Position numbers and translations under genes: made by a program. The notes beneath the pieces are model-generated. The model was not told the DNA's origin and searched no databases. It saw nothing but the letters and a program-made list of their open reading frames with translations. A stretch of 64,000 bases of DNA from Catonia carolina (lineage: Eukaryota > Arthropoda > Insecta > Hemiptera > Achilidae): the NCBI GenBank assembly GCA_035578175.1, contig JAQMRL010000014.1, positions 19,606,895 through 19,670,894 on the forward strand, read 5' to 3'. Below, in pieces: positions 20,286-29,966 of this stretch (the stretch's first letter is position 1; each line of letters starts with the position of its first letter).

Positions 20286-20685
20286 TAACAGACAGGTGGA
20301 GTGTCAAATTATTTACACTCAATCTGTTCGTTGCAGGGCTAAAATAAATATTTCTGTTTCTTATCACATGGTCAGCCAATTAAATGACTAAATCATATAA
20401 GAACAGAAGAAGTAGAGGTGTAAAATACACTAATCAGAATTATCTCCTCTGAAAGTAATGAATTTCATTATACAGCTAGACCCTGTGGTGAATGAAATGA
20501 AGGTGTTATATTTTGCAGGGTGGAAAATATGTGCTTTTCAGAGGGCCCGGCATGCTGATAAGCATACTTTTTCACTCAGTGAGGAAGGCAACTATAAACC
20601 ATCTCAGTCCTCGTTTTACTTAGTAAAACCTCTACAGGTTCAAACCAGCCTTTCGGCTGATGACCTAAACAACAACAATAAATGA
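20281..20685 (+). mobile_element. SR-B, full-length
   Basis: Complete SR-B from GCCCATAACAGACAGGTGGA to CTGATGACCTAAACAACAAC, with the AAC tail. The best plus-strand example in the window. The open frames in it are incidental. Confidence 0.85.
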
Positions 20686-20689
20686 ATTG

Positions 20690-21140
20690 GTAAGTAATGA
20701 ATTTAACATAGATATTGTTCAAATTTAAACATCAGGTTTATCTAGACATAACATATATTCTCCCTTTCTGCAGTTTCCTAGATGCAGTCAAAAAATCACT
20801 AAATCTCTAACTTCCCGGTTACCTGGAGAGCTAAAATTTACATTTTTATTTTTGGGGTTTAACAGATAAATTTAACTATTTATAAGTTGAAAAATTACTC
20901 CTGAGGGATAAAAAGAATCTGTACAAAAGGATAATACAGGTCTTACTTGACAGTTATTTTCCCAGTCATAAGCCTATTCGATGCTGTCATGTTATTGTTT
21001 ATAGTACCACCGTCGCTATCTCACGAGTATTAATGTAGCTCCGCAAATGTGTATATCTGCAGTACACAGATAATAAAGAAACGGTCCTAACACTGTTCCT
21101 TGAAAAACACCTGAATGAATTTCTTCAAATAACAATTAGC
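20690..21140. other. Stretch without recognised gene
   Basis: Nothing recognised apart from short A/T-rich patches. Confidence 0.45.
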
Positions 21141-21605
21141 CTCAGGCTTACTGTCCAAGAAAAGATGAAGGAAAAAAGAAGTGTTGGGCGTAGAAAACTT
21201 TCCTGGCTACGAATTCTGAGGGAGTGGTACAGGTGTTCGGCGGAGCTGTTCAGAGCCGTGATCTATAGGATCCAGATCGCTATGGTGACTTCCAACCTCC
21301 GACAGGGAACGGAACCGAAAGAAGATGAAGAAGGAGAAGAACTAGAATAAGAACAAGAAAGAGGAGGAGGAGAAGAAGGAGAGGGAGAAGCAGAAGGAGG
21401 AGGAGGAGGAGAAGCCGAAGGAAAAGGAGGAGAAGGAGAATCAGAAGGAATATGAGAAAGAAAAAGAGGAGGAGGAGGAGCAAGAGGAGGAGAAGGAGAA
21501 GCAGGCGGAGAAGGAGAAGGAGAAGAAGGAGGAGGAGAGGAGAATGAGAAGAAGGGGAGGAGGAGGAGGAGGAGGAGGAGAAGGAGAAGAAGAAGGAGAA
21601 ATAAG
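21141..21605 (+). pseudogene. RTE-like LINE 3' end with expanded purine tail
   Basis: The last about 60 codons of an RTE-like LINE protein (SVGRRKLSWLRILREWYRC, LFRAVIYRIQIAMVTSNL), corresponding to the end of the 36697-37636 copy. It is followed by a long AGG/GAA-type tail at about 21318-21600. Strongly 5'-truncated. The tail is far longer than in other copies (10-20 bp), so it grew by slippage after insertion. The leucine-rich minus-strand frame here is the complement of the tail and not a gene. Confidence 0.75.
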
Positions 21606-22148
21606 TCATTAGGTAAAAAAAAATAATTTTAATGGTGATATTGATAGACAAATAATAATTATTCGAAATCGAAAAAAAAAACAAAGAGAACTTAAAGTGG
21701 TTTAACTTCATAATTTCAAAGAAGCGACTAACTTGTCTAGGATAACTTGAATGACGTGGGAAGTACGTTTATTAGAATTATGAGGACTTTCACAGCAATT
21801 ACGTTAATAGATATCAACTAGTACATCCGTATTGGTTATTACTTCAGACAAAAAACTTAGCCTATACCAACACGCATATGTCTTAAAACTAGAAATTGCG
21901 CCTGCGCTGCGTAAGGTCGAAATTGATAGCGTTAGAGGGATTACATTAGATTAACATCACACTTCTTTTTTCTACGTATATTATAAACGTGTTGTCCGAT
22001 GTTATTAGGACTGACAAGTATAAAAAGGTAACATTAAAAAAAAAATATTTTCTTATGCTGACCATAGATGTTTTTTTAAAATAAAAAAAGTAAGTAAGTC
22101 GTAAGTTTTTTTTTACAATCAGATTATAATATGTATAAGAAAAATACT
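21606..22148. other. AT-rich stretch without recognised gene
   Basis: No coding frame or repeat end recognised. Confidence 0.5.
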
Positions 22149-22250
22149 GCCCATAACGGCCAGGTGAAGTGTTAAATTAATTGCACTCCATCTGTTGGTT
22201 CCACGGCTACAACAAATAGTTCGATTTCTTATCACATGCTCAGTTAATTA
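22149..22250 (+). mobile_element. SR-B 5' part, cut by the Tc1-like element
   Basis: GCCCATAACGGCCAGGTGAA through CATGCTCAGTTAATTA. It ends at the TA where the next element begins. The other half is not found beyond 25899. Confidence 0.75.
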
Positions 22251-22433
22251 TACCGGGTGGCCCATAATGTCGGTTTCCCCATGAGATGGGACATTTCATT
22301 TTGATAAGATGGTAATAGTGTAATGTTGGTAGCATCACGTACAACATTCTTAGTTGTCTGTAACATTGGCTAGTGTGAGGTACGTCTCCGTGTAGTTACT
22401 ATTTTTTTCCTTCGTAACGGTACTTTTAAAATG

Positions 22434-23503
22434 TTTACCACTGAACAACGAGTTTACATGCTTCAGTAGTGGTGGAAGCATCATAAAAGTACTGCTAAAG
22501 TACTGGAAGAATTAAATAAGCAGTACAGGAAGAATTTAGTAATAAGTATCCAAATGTGTCGTTACCGACTCGGCAACATTTACGAAATAAGAAATTTAAA
22601 ACACAGGAAGCGTATTAAATGCCCCGAAGCAGGGGCGGTTTCAGGGAAGGGGCCATGGGGGCCATGCCCCCCCCCCCCGAAATACTAGGAAAACTTATTT
22701 TAATATTTTCTATAAGCTATTATTTCTAACAAAACTGAATCCCAATATTCGTACCTATCAATTAACAATAATTATTTTAGTATAAAAATGAGTCAAACAG
22801 AAAGTATCTATTTTTAAATAGTATTAAGATAACAATCAGTGTCAGTGGTCAAAAGCCACTCGCATCCAGTCAGCACCTTGAAAATTTCTCTATGAATTAA
22901 AATTGTGGTTACAGCAATACAGCATAAAAGAGGACTTTTCAATGACTCAATTACAAACCATGTATTATAAATTATGTAGTAAGAGCCACATAAAAACAAG
23001 ATAGCCCCCCCCCCGAAAATCAGCTCTGGAACCGCCCCTACCCCGAAGTGTGGTCGTCCACGATCGATTTGCAATGACGATAATCTACAAAAGGTTGCTG
23101 AAGTGTTTGTATCCAGTCCTGGTAAATCAACTCGTAAGGCATCTTCTGAACTAAGATTATCACGAACTAGCATGCAAAGGATGACGAAGGACTTAAAATT
23201 GAAGCCATTTCGTCCATCTTTACTCCAAGTGCTTCACGAGGACGATAGTGATAGGCGGTTGGAATTCTATGAGACAATCGCTATTCGTGAAGAAGCTAAT
23301 CCGAACTTTTTGTTTCAAACTCAGGGGACGTGTTAATCGGCATAACTGCGCGTACTGGTCAGATACAAATCCTCATATTGTAATTCAAAAAGAGCTTAAT
23401 GTGCCTGGTGTTATGGTAAGGGGAAATATTTCGAGTACGGCACTGATAGATCCCTTTTTTGAAGGATATGTTACCCCGGAAATTTTTTTTATCCAAGACT
23501 CCA
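22434..23503 (+). pseudogene. Tc1/IS630-type transposase, N-terminal half (broken)
   Basis: Cut-and-paste transposase of the IS630-Tc1-mariner superfamily. It starts MFTTEQRVYMLQ (helix-turn-helix region) with an early stop and frameshifts, and is interrupted by the MITE at 22630-23040. It resumes CGRPRSICNDDNLQKVAEVF, VSSPGKSTRKASSELRLSRT, then after a frameshift GRVNRHNCAYWSDTNPHIVI and FFEGYVTPEIF. The SPGKSxRxAS and GxVNRHNxxYW blocks are shared with the element at 56282-57618. The N-terminal half ends at 23503, where a LINE is inserted. Non-functional. Confidence 0.8.
22630..23040. mobile_element. hAT-type MITE, 8-bp target duplication
   Basis: A 411-bp insert with ends CAGGGGCGGTTTCAG and CTGGAACCGCCCCTA, flanked by exact CCCCGAAG duplications (22622-22629 and 23041-23048). 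CAGGGG-type ends and an 8-bp duplication are typical of hAT. It contains C runs of 13 and 9 just inside the ends and no coding frame. Removing it rejoins the host transposase. Confidence 0.9.
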
Positions 23504-24168
23504 AAGGGAGTATAGGACATGTCAAGATAAACTGAATAAAAACTGATGAAAACTGATAAACTGAAAGTTTATCACCAATGATAAATTCATCACTTACCAC
23601 CAAAAAATTGTTTCTGCTACTGCTTACTTCAGTAGGCTTGTCATGAACCCCATTGAATCAAATATCACACAAAATTAAAAATAAAGAAGTCATACACAAT
23701 GATAAATTCATCACTTACCAATATTTTTCCCCCGCTACTGCTTAACTTAGTAGGCTTGTCATGAACCCCTTTGTATCAAAATAGTACTCAATATTTGTTT
23801 AATTAGAAGTTAAATACTTTTCAACCAAAAGTATTTATTTAGAAAGGGATTCGTGCACACTGTAAAATGTTTCATCAATCAAATATTGTTTTAGCTTTTT
23901 TTTAAAATGACTTAAATTGTCACAACTTTTTAAATCTTGTGGCAATTTATTGATGTATTTTCTACCGGCATAAGTTGGTTTTTGTTCAAACAATTTAGTG
24001 TTGTGATTAGCAACATAATAATAGATTCTGTTTCTTGTGATAACATCTTGGTTGTGAACATCTAAATTCTGTAAAAATGAATTTTGCTTTACGTACATTA
24101 TCACTTCAAAAATGTAGCCTACAAAGAAAGAACTGTGAGAAATTGCAGCTCTTTAAATAATGACTTGC
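23504..24168 (-). pseudogene. CR1/L2-like LINE, C-terminal part
   Basis: A minus-strand 89-codon frame (24104-23835) reads MYVKQNSFLQNLDVHNQD, RIYYYVANHNTKLFEQKPTY and AGRKYINKLPQDLKSC, same family as 17479, 29165 and 48078. The 3' end with GACATGTCCTATACTCCCTT lies at about 23520-23500. It is truncated at its 5' end at 24168, just before the host transposase resumes (LQEVEFPELENNP). The insertion therefore post-dates the Tc1-like element. Confidence 0.8.
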
Positions 24169-24174
24169 AAATGC

Positions 24175-24340
24175 TACAGGAAGTTGAATTTCCGGAACTT
24201 GAAAACAATCCTATTTATAATATCCAATCGCTCATCTGGCAACAAGATGGCGCCCCAGCACATTTCGGTATAGAAGTAGGTGAGTTTTTAAATTCAAAGT
24301 TGATGAATGGATTGGTCGTCGTGGTACAAATCGAATAGCT
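24175..24340 (+). pseudogene. Tc1/IS630-type transposase, central piece
   Basis: Continuation of the transposase of 22434-23503: LQEVEFPELENNPIYNIQSL then IWQQDGAPAHFGIEVGEFLN. QQDGAPAHF holds the second catalytic aspartate of this superfamily. It is followed by an indel and RGTNRIA, then broken by the foldback element. Confidence 0.8.
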
Positions 24341-24342
24341 AT

Positions 24343-25542
24343 GTCCACACTCGTTCGACGTCGAATGCTACTTCGCATGCAATTAGAGGCATGACATCAT
24401 CTGCCCACACTCGTTTGAAGGGCTTTATCTTAAAAAAAACAAAACGAATATTTTTGAACACTACACTAAATTAAAGCCTGTTCTTTCCTGCGTTGATTGG
24501 TTACTTTTATTACTTTAACTTGAAACTAGTCAGGGATGCAGCAATTTACGCATAAAGAGTACTCAGATTTCAGCCGGTTTTCCGTTAATGTGGTTTTTAA
24601 ACGTCCGTTACTCCGTCCAGGCTTTTCATAAAAGAACGGCGTTTAAGTAAGTTGAAGATCAGAGTTTCCTCAACATGAACATTTTAAAAAAGAAGTCTAA
24701 AGTTCCATTATAAAATGCCAGCCATTTTTTTAAAGTGTATTTTGGCTTCACGTAAAGAAAGGGAAATGATTTTTGGACTGAACCATGCATTTTTACAGCA
24801 GTATTGTGCCATGTATCGTATTTTGCATTTGTAATTAGAAATAGATATGTGGTGTTAATAGAAATTTCTATTAGTCTCTAAACTTCATAAGAGTAAACTG
24901 AGCTCTATAGCGGTATCCGCTCCGAGTATAGTCGTTTAGAAAAACAAACTTCTGTGTTTTTCCTGCTGCAACTCATTCTGAATAATTTAGTTCATTTTGA
25001 ATAATTTAACGATGTTTTTATTTAAATTAAATAAACGCTTTGCTTCACTTAATACCGTTGTGGAAATGCATGGTTCAGTCCAAAAATCATTTCCCTACCC
25101 TAACGTGAAAAAAACACTTTTTTTAAAAAATGGCCGGCATATTAAAACGGAACATGAGATTTAACTTTTAAAATATTCATTATATGAACTTTTTTATGAA
25201 TATATGATTTATGTTTTTTTATGATTATATGAACCAATTTTTATGAAAAGCCTGGACGAAGTAACGGACGTTTAAAAACCACATTTTAACGGAACACCGG
25301 CTAAAAACTGAGTACTTCTTTGCGTAAATTTCTGTAGTTATTTCCGATTAATTTCTAAATAAAACAAATCTAAATCAAACCATTCGATGCAGGAAAGAAC
25401 AGGCTTTAATTTAGTGCATTGTTCAAAAATATTTGTTTTTTTTTATATAAATTTCTTCAAACGAGTGCGGCAAGGTGGCAGGCCTCTAAGCGCGTGCGAT
25501 ATCGCATTCGACGTCGAATCAAAAGTCGAATGAGTGTGGACA
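24343..25542. mobile_element. Foldback element, arms about 450-480 bp
   Basis: Left arm 24343-24796 and right arm 25061-25542 are imperfect reverse complements, starting TGTCCACACTCGTTCGACG against TGTCCACACTCATTCGACT. Shared inner blocks are AATTAAAGCCTGTTC, AAACGTCCGTTACT and GATTTTTGGACTGAACCATG. It is flanked by TA on both sides. The central 264 bp and the arms lack coding frames. It splits the Tc1-like transposase. Confidence 0.85.
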
Positions 25543-25544
25543 TA

Positions 25545-25700
25545 CCTAATGACCTACGCGCTCGTCAGAGTTAACGTCATGTGATTTTTCCCTGTGGGGC
25601 ATGGTAAAAGATGTAGTGCATTCTTTCAAGCCATAAAACCTACACGAACTAAAAACATCAATTAAAATTGCATTTGACTATGTAAATGGCGATAAAAAAT
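25545..25700 (+). pseudogene. Tc1/IS630-type transposase, C-terminal piece
   Basis: After the foldback the frame gives PTRSSELTSCDFSLWGMVKD then VVHSFKP, the block around the last catalytic aspartate (TxCDFxLWG). A few extra bases at the junction carry stops. The right terminal repeat lies about 200 bp further on. Confidence 0.7.
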
Positions 25701-26085
25701 TAGTGTTGAAAATTTGAGTAACAGTTTTAAGTCGCTCATGATGGACATTTTAAACACCTGCTATAACATTTTCAAGGTAATATATTTTATGTACAGTTCA
25801 TATAATAAATTTGCTTTTTTGCCTATAGGTTTCTTATTCCACTAACCTTTCTTCCGATTTCCATAAATATTGGAGAACCAACATATGGGCCACTCTGTAC
25901 AAGAAGGAAACAATACCCAATGGTATTACTTCAGAGAGAAAAAAATATTTACAATTATGGAAAACATGAATAACAGATTTAATAATTTAAGTAAAAGGTA
26001 ATTTAGGAAATTTTGTCGTCAAAGTTTATATATTGTTTTGATTTTTTGTCGTTTATTTATTTTTTAATCCCTAATTGTGTACGTT

Positions 26086-26372
26086 GCAATCTGTTCAATT
26101 TAATAACAATAAGCGACTCCATGACCCAATCAGATGAGGATGATGTGTTTGACGTGTAAATGAGGTGCAGTCTTGTACAACAGACCCAGGCTGACCATTC
26201 CTGAGAAAGTATGGTTAATCAACATCAAAGTACACCGGTAACCACTGTCAAGTATTCACATCTGTATAAAAGTAACGACCTTTACTAGGATTTGAACTAG
26301 GAACGTTCGTTTTCGAAAATCAGCTGTTAAACAGCTGACACGCTGCGACTTTACCTTTAGATCAACCCGGTA
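26086..26372 (-). mobile_element. SINE-1 (tRNA-derived)
   Basis: Minus-strand copy with head (GACTTTACCTTTAGATCAAC, reverse sense), the AGCTGTTTAACAGCT hairpin, B box (GGATTTGAACTAGGAAC, reverse sense) and 3' body (ATGACCCAATCAGATGAGGA). It starts near the tail GTACGTTGCAATCTGTTCAA. Confidence 0.8.
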
Positions 26373-26586
26373 GATTGAGCATATAAATTTTTTATTTTCT
26401 CTAAAAAAATATAAGAATTTTTATCTGCAGTAGGGATTTTGCAGAGTATAAGAATTCCTTTCTAAAAAGGTTTTTGGTGAAAAATATATAAATTTCTACG
26501 TATAAGTTGAGACAAATTGTGTTAAAATTGGATGGTAAATATGCTTATTGAAAAAAGTATAAGTATAATTAATGGTAATAAATGAA
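26373..26586. repeat. Repeat blocks shared with 18701-18846 and 20195-20285
   Basis: The first half matches 18710-18850 and the second half (TTGAGACAAATTGTGTTAAA onward) matches 20198-20285. A composite of two local repeats, or one older element of which the other two places keep opposite halves. Confidence 0.6.
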
Positions 26587-26705
26587 TCTGGCCAAAACAG
26601 ACAGGTGGAGTGTCAAATTATTTACACTCAATCTGTTAGCTGCAAGGCTAAAAATATAGTTCTGTTTCTTATCACATGGTCAGCCAATTAAATGACTGAA
26701 TAATT
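26587..26705 (+). mobile_element. SR-B left half, target of the piggyBac insertion
   Basis: GCCAAAACAGACAGGTGGAG to GACTGAATAAT, ending at TTAA (26705-26708). The remaining piece (AGAGATAGAGGTGTAAAAGA) resumes at 29047 beyond the piggyBac element. Confidence 0.8.
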
Positions 26706-26720
26706 TAACCCTAGAAAGCT

Positions 26721-27112
26721 GTTGTTTAGGTCAACAGCCGAAAGGCTGGTTTGAACCTGTAGAGGTTTTACTAAGTAAAACGAGGAGTGAGGTGGTTTAC
26801 CATTGCCTTCCTCACTGAGTGGGAAAGTACGCTTAACAGCATGCCGGGCCCTCTGAAAAGCACATATTTTCCACTCTGCAAATGACACCTTCACTTGATT
26901 CACCACAGGGTCTGGCTGTATAGTGAAATTCATTACTTACAGAGAAGATAACTCTGACTAGTGTCTTTTACACCTCTACCTCTTCTGTTCTTAAATGATT
27001 CAGTCATTTAATTGGCTGACCATGTGATAAGAAACAGAACTATTTATTTTAGCCCTGCAACAAACAGATTGAGTGTAAATAATTTGACACTCCACCTGTC
27101 TGTTATGGGCAG
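26721..27112 (-). mobile_element. SR-B, full-length, 11-bp target duplication
   Basis: Inserted into the piggyBac left terminus. CCTAGAAAGCT is duplicated exactly at 26710-26720 and 27113-27123. This is the clearest proof in the window that SR-B moves as a unit of about 392 bp, by target-primed insertion. Confidence 0.9.
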
Positions 27113-27432
27113 CCTAGAAAGCTAATGTGTCGTATTTCCTACGAGCGCGAATCAGTTTATTCGTTCCCTCCCCCTGAAGTGGCAAGCAATAGATTCGTCC
27201 ATTACGGTCTACGCATATACCATACTGACCTGTCTAGTCGTGCTTCCATTTGCAATTAGTGCAGTGTTTCAGTCCGTTTTTTTGAATACCGCTCGTAAAT
27301 TTTACGACTCATTAGCCTTAGCGTATACATGTTTTGTTTTATTAGTTAAATATTTTTTATGATATTTTCTGTATAAAGTTAGTTTTTAATAATTGTAAGT
27401 AGTAGTTTTAGTGATTTTGTAGAATAAAAAAT

Positions 27433-28358
27433 CTGGTGTGAAACACTCACACAACTTTCTCTTGCCAATGAAAATAATTAATAATAAACCTAACATTATT
27501 AATAAAATATTAGAAATAAACAAAAACTAACCTCAAAAACATAACCTTATTTTAATCATGAGTGAATGACGCAAAATGACAATCGAACTCAGTTTGGCTT
27601 AAAAATACGGAAAATCACGCTTTCACGCTAAACTAGGCTCTGTAGAGAAAAATGCTCTAAACAAAAGTTGTAGATCTTTTAATTTTCTATAAATTTAATT
27701 ATATACACTTTTGTCGTAAAATGCATACTAAGACCGAAATGTTAAAAAAATCGATTTTTCTCACGTTTTCGTGAGAAAAAAAACAGAAAATCGCTAATTA
27801 CCGCTAAACTAAGCGTTATACAAAAAATTGTTTGAAATAAAAGTTGTAGAATTTTACATTCTCTACAACTTTTATTATATAACGTTTTGCGCTAAAATGC
27901 ATATTAAAGCCGCAATCTTAAAAAGAAAATGTTTTTACGTAAAAACAGCCTCAAGCAGAATTTCAGCAAACATGGCGCCTACCCTATATTGTAGAGCATA
28001 AAAAATGTAGTAAACCAGGCGATTTTAAAAAAAATCGTAGGACTAGTTTTTGAGAAAATCGCAAAAAAGTGAAAAATTACACGAATAAACTACTACTTCC
28101 GGTTGACCGATTTTGATGAAAATGTTCGTGTCGGGTTCGGTAGTGATATGTAACTTAAGTTTCAAGTTTCAAGTTCGTACAATGTTCCGTTCTTGAGATA
28201 TTCTGTTCACACACACACACACACAGACCAATCGCTAAAAACATGTTTTTTGGGTTCAGGGGGTCTGAAAACGTATAGATCCGGCGAAAACTCGATTTCG
28301 AAAAATCGACAGGAAAACAATACTTTCCTTTCTATATATTCATATAGGCAAGAGAAAG
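27433..28358 (-). mobile_element. MT-A, full-length, within piggyBac
   Basis: A 926-bp copy from CTGGTGTGAAACACTCACAC to CATATAGGCAAGAGAAAG, flanked by TAAAAAAT (27425-27432) and TAAAAAT (28359-28365). The CA microsatellite is short (28208-28225). It separates the piggyBac left end from its coding remnant. Confidence 0.9.
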
Positions 28359-28363
28359 TAAAA

Positions 28364-28873
28364 ATGAATAGGGAATTTATAAATGACGAACAAGTGTTAC
28401 ATTACTTAAATGAAACGGGAACTAATTCATCGAGTAATGATCGTGGTAGCCAAATGTCGTGTAGCTGAAAAACCAGAAGGTGGCCAATCTGTATGTTTTT
28501 CGGTATGATAAACATCATATTGGTGAATTCTTACGTTATTTATGTCCACAATATTGTTAAGCTGGGCCAAAAACCAAAGTCAAGGCGAAATTTTACAAAA
28601 GAACTTCATCATGAACTAGTGGCACCGTGGTTAGGGGTACGTTTGGAAACCCAAAATTTACGAAGGCAACTCCGGCAATCCATTGCAGACATATTGGGTG
28701 TACCATTGCCGAAATATCAAGTTGGTTATCCTGAACAAGGTGCAAGAACGATTTGCAAGATATGTCCATCTGTCAAGAGGAGAATGACGTCCGTGTACTG
28801 CCGTGCGTGCAACAAGCCGATTTGTGCCGAGCATCGTGCAAAGTGCTGTGATGAGTGTGCTGAAGAACTTTGA
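28364..28873 (+). pseudogene. piggyBac transposase with catalytic core deleted
   Basis: A short N-terminal-like frame (MNREFINDEQVLHYLNETG) from 28364 stops at 28468. The open frame 28493-28873 then gives the transposase C-terminus: VNSYVIY, RRNFTKELHHELVAPWLGVR and the cysteine-rich domain with CKIC, YCRAC, KPICAEH and CCDEC, ending DECAEEL. This zinc-binding (RING/PHD-like) domain recognises the piggyBac ends. The central DDD catalytic domain, normally several hundred residues, is absent. The element therefore could be mobilised only in trans. The stop and gap suggest an old internal deletion. Confidence 0.85.
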
Positions 28874-29046
28874 AAATCGTTCATAGCATAAAACATTATT
28901 TTAAGATGTACACTTTTAATTGTATTTAATAAAAATAAGTTTTTTCGCCTAAAACTATTTTTTTAATATACATACCGTCAGTCGTAAATTTTACGATACA
29001 TAAGCTTTAATGAAACTTTTTGATAACCTTAGCTTTCTAAGGATTG

Positions 29047-29083
29047 AAGAGATAGAGGTGTAAAAGACGGTAATCAGAGATTA
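29047..29083 (+). mobile_element. SR-B remainder after piggyBac
   Basis: GAGATAGAGGTGTAAAAGAC and TAATCAGAG continue the SR-B copy broken at 26705. It is then cut by SINE-1 sequence. Confidence 0.7.
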
Positions 29084-29084
29084 G

Positions 29085-29155
29085 CATTTGAACAAAGAAC
29101 CTTCGTTTTCGAAAAACAGCTGTTAAACAGCTGACTCGCGGCGACGACTTTAGCT
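29085..29155 (-). mobile_element. SINE-1 head, split by a LINE
   Basis: GAACAAAGAACCTTCGTTTT, the AACAGCTGTTAAACAGCTGA hairpin and GCGACGACTTTAGCT. The rest of the head (CTCTAGACCAACCCAATAGA) resumes at 29711 beyond the LINE, with a short AGCT repeated at both junctions. Confidence 0.7.
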
Positions 29156-29164
29156 TATCATGGC

Positions 29165-29710
29165 ATCATTCTGTCTCATATCCGTTATGGTATCTTAGTA
29201 ATGGGGTAATTCTAGCATGGGTAATATGAATAGCGTTTTTAAAATTCAAAAGAAAGTTATTAGGTGTATGGTGGGAGCTAACCAGCTAACCTCATGCAGG
29301 CCACTATTTAAGGAGTTTCAATTGCTTACATTTCCCTCTTTCTACATTTTTGAGGTGATTCTGTATGTTAGGCAAAATAATTTTATGCAGAATTTTAATG
29401 TCCACAATCATAACACGAGAAACAGAAATGATTATTATGTGGCTAATCACTTTACAAAATTGTTTGAACAAAAACCTACTTATGCAGGGAGACAATTCAT
29501 GAATAAGTTACCCCAATTTTTAAAATGTTGTGATAATTTGCATTCCTTTAAAAAAAATCTGAAAAATTACTTGATCGGTGAAACTTTTCATAGCGTACAA
29601 GAATTTCTTTCTTGATAGTAGCAATACATTGTGTGATTCTTATATTATGTATTTCAGGTGTTACAACTGACATGTCCTATACTCCTCCTGGAGTCTCCTG
29701 GGGGCAAAAA
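29165..29710 (+). pseudogene. CR1/L2-like LINE, C-terminal part, open frame
   Basis: An uninterrupted 132-codon frame (29217-29615) reads MGNMNSVFKIQKKVIRCMVG, CRPLFKEFQLLTFPSFYIFE, NHNTRNRNDYYVANHFTKLF and NKLPQFLKCCDNLHSFKKNL, ending with a stop after SVQEFLS. It is the cleanest copy of this LINE's C-terminus in the window and closely follows the 17479 copy. It is 5'-truncated, without RT catalytic motifs. The 3' part has CATGTCCTATACTCCTCCTG and GGAGTCTCCTGGGGGC. It lies inside a SINE-1 head. Confidence 0.8.
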
Positions 29711-29879
29711 AGCTCTAGACCAACCCAATAGATTGATCTTAAATTTCTTTAATTTCATCCATAATTCGATGTGAAGTTAGTTTCTAAACTGATTGTAAAT
29801 TAACTAAAATGTTTAAAAAATGTTTATATTTTAAAATCGCTTCGAAATCTTGTTTATTAACACAACAATTTGAGTTAAA

Positions 29880-29964
29880 AACGGTGGGTTTTGTAATAAT
29901 TTTCCAAAGCCGGGGATCGAACCCGGGATCTCCGTTTTGCAACGTAGCATGTTACTACTGGGTA
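29880..29964 (-). mobile_element. SINE-3 fragment, cut by mariner
   Basis: A minus-strand tRNA-like part with B box (GGGGATCGAACCCGGGATCT, reverse sense), body AAAACGGTGGGTTTTGTAAT, and A-box side CATGTTACTACTGG ending at the TA used by mariner. Confidence 0.7.
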
Positions 29965-29966
29965 TA

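Larger units (their letters stand above)
22253..25897 (+). mobile_element. Tc1/IS630-type transposon with three nested insertions
   Basis: The ends CCGGGTGGCCCATAATGT and, inverted, CAGAGTGGCCCATATGTT form terminal repeats at TA sites (22251-22252 and 25898-25899). The transposase is in broken pieces at 22434-22621, 23049-23503, 24175-24340 and 25545-25700. The interruptions are a hAT-type MITE, a CR1/L2-like LINE and a foldback element, which together expand it to about 3.6 kb. Confidence 0.8.
26709..29042 (+). mobile_element. piggyBac-type transposon with nested insertions
   Basis: The left terminus CCCTAGAAAGCT directly follows TTAA. The right terminus AGCTTTCTAAGG is its near-perfect inverse, followed by a mutated TTAA (TTGA). 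Subterminal CGTAAATTTTACGA palindromes occur near both ends (27293 and 28984). Inside lie an SR-B copy and an MT-A copy. Little more than the transposase C-terminus remains. Confidence 0.85.

Noticed and set aside
21280..21711. Leucine-rich 143-codon minus-strand frame
   Set aside because: Complement of the expanded GA tail of a LINE.
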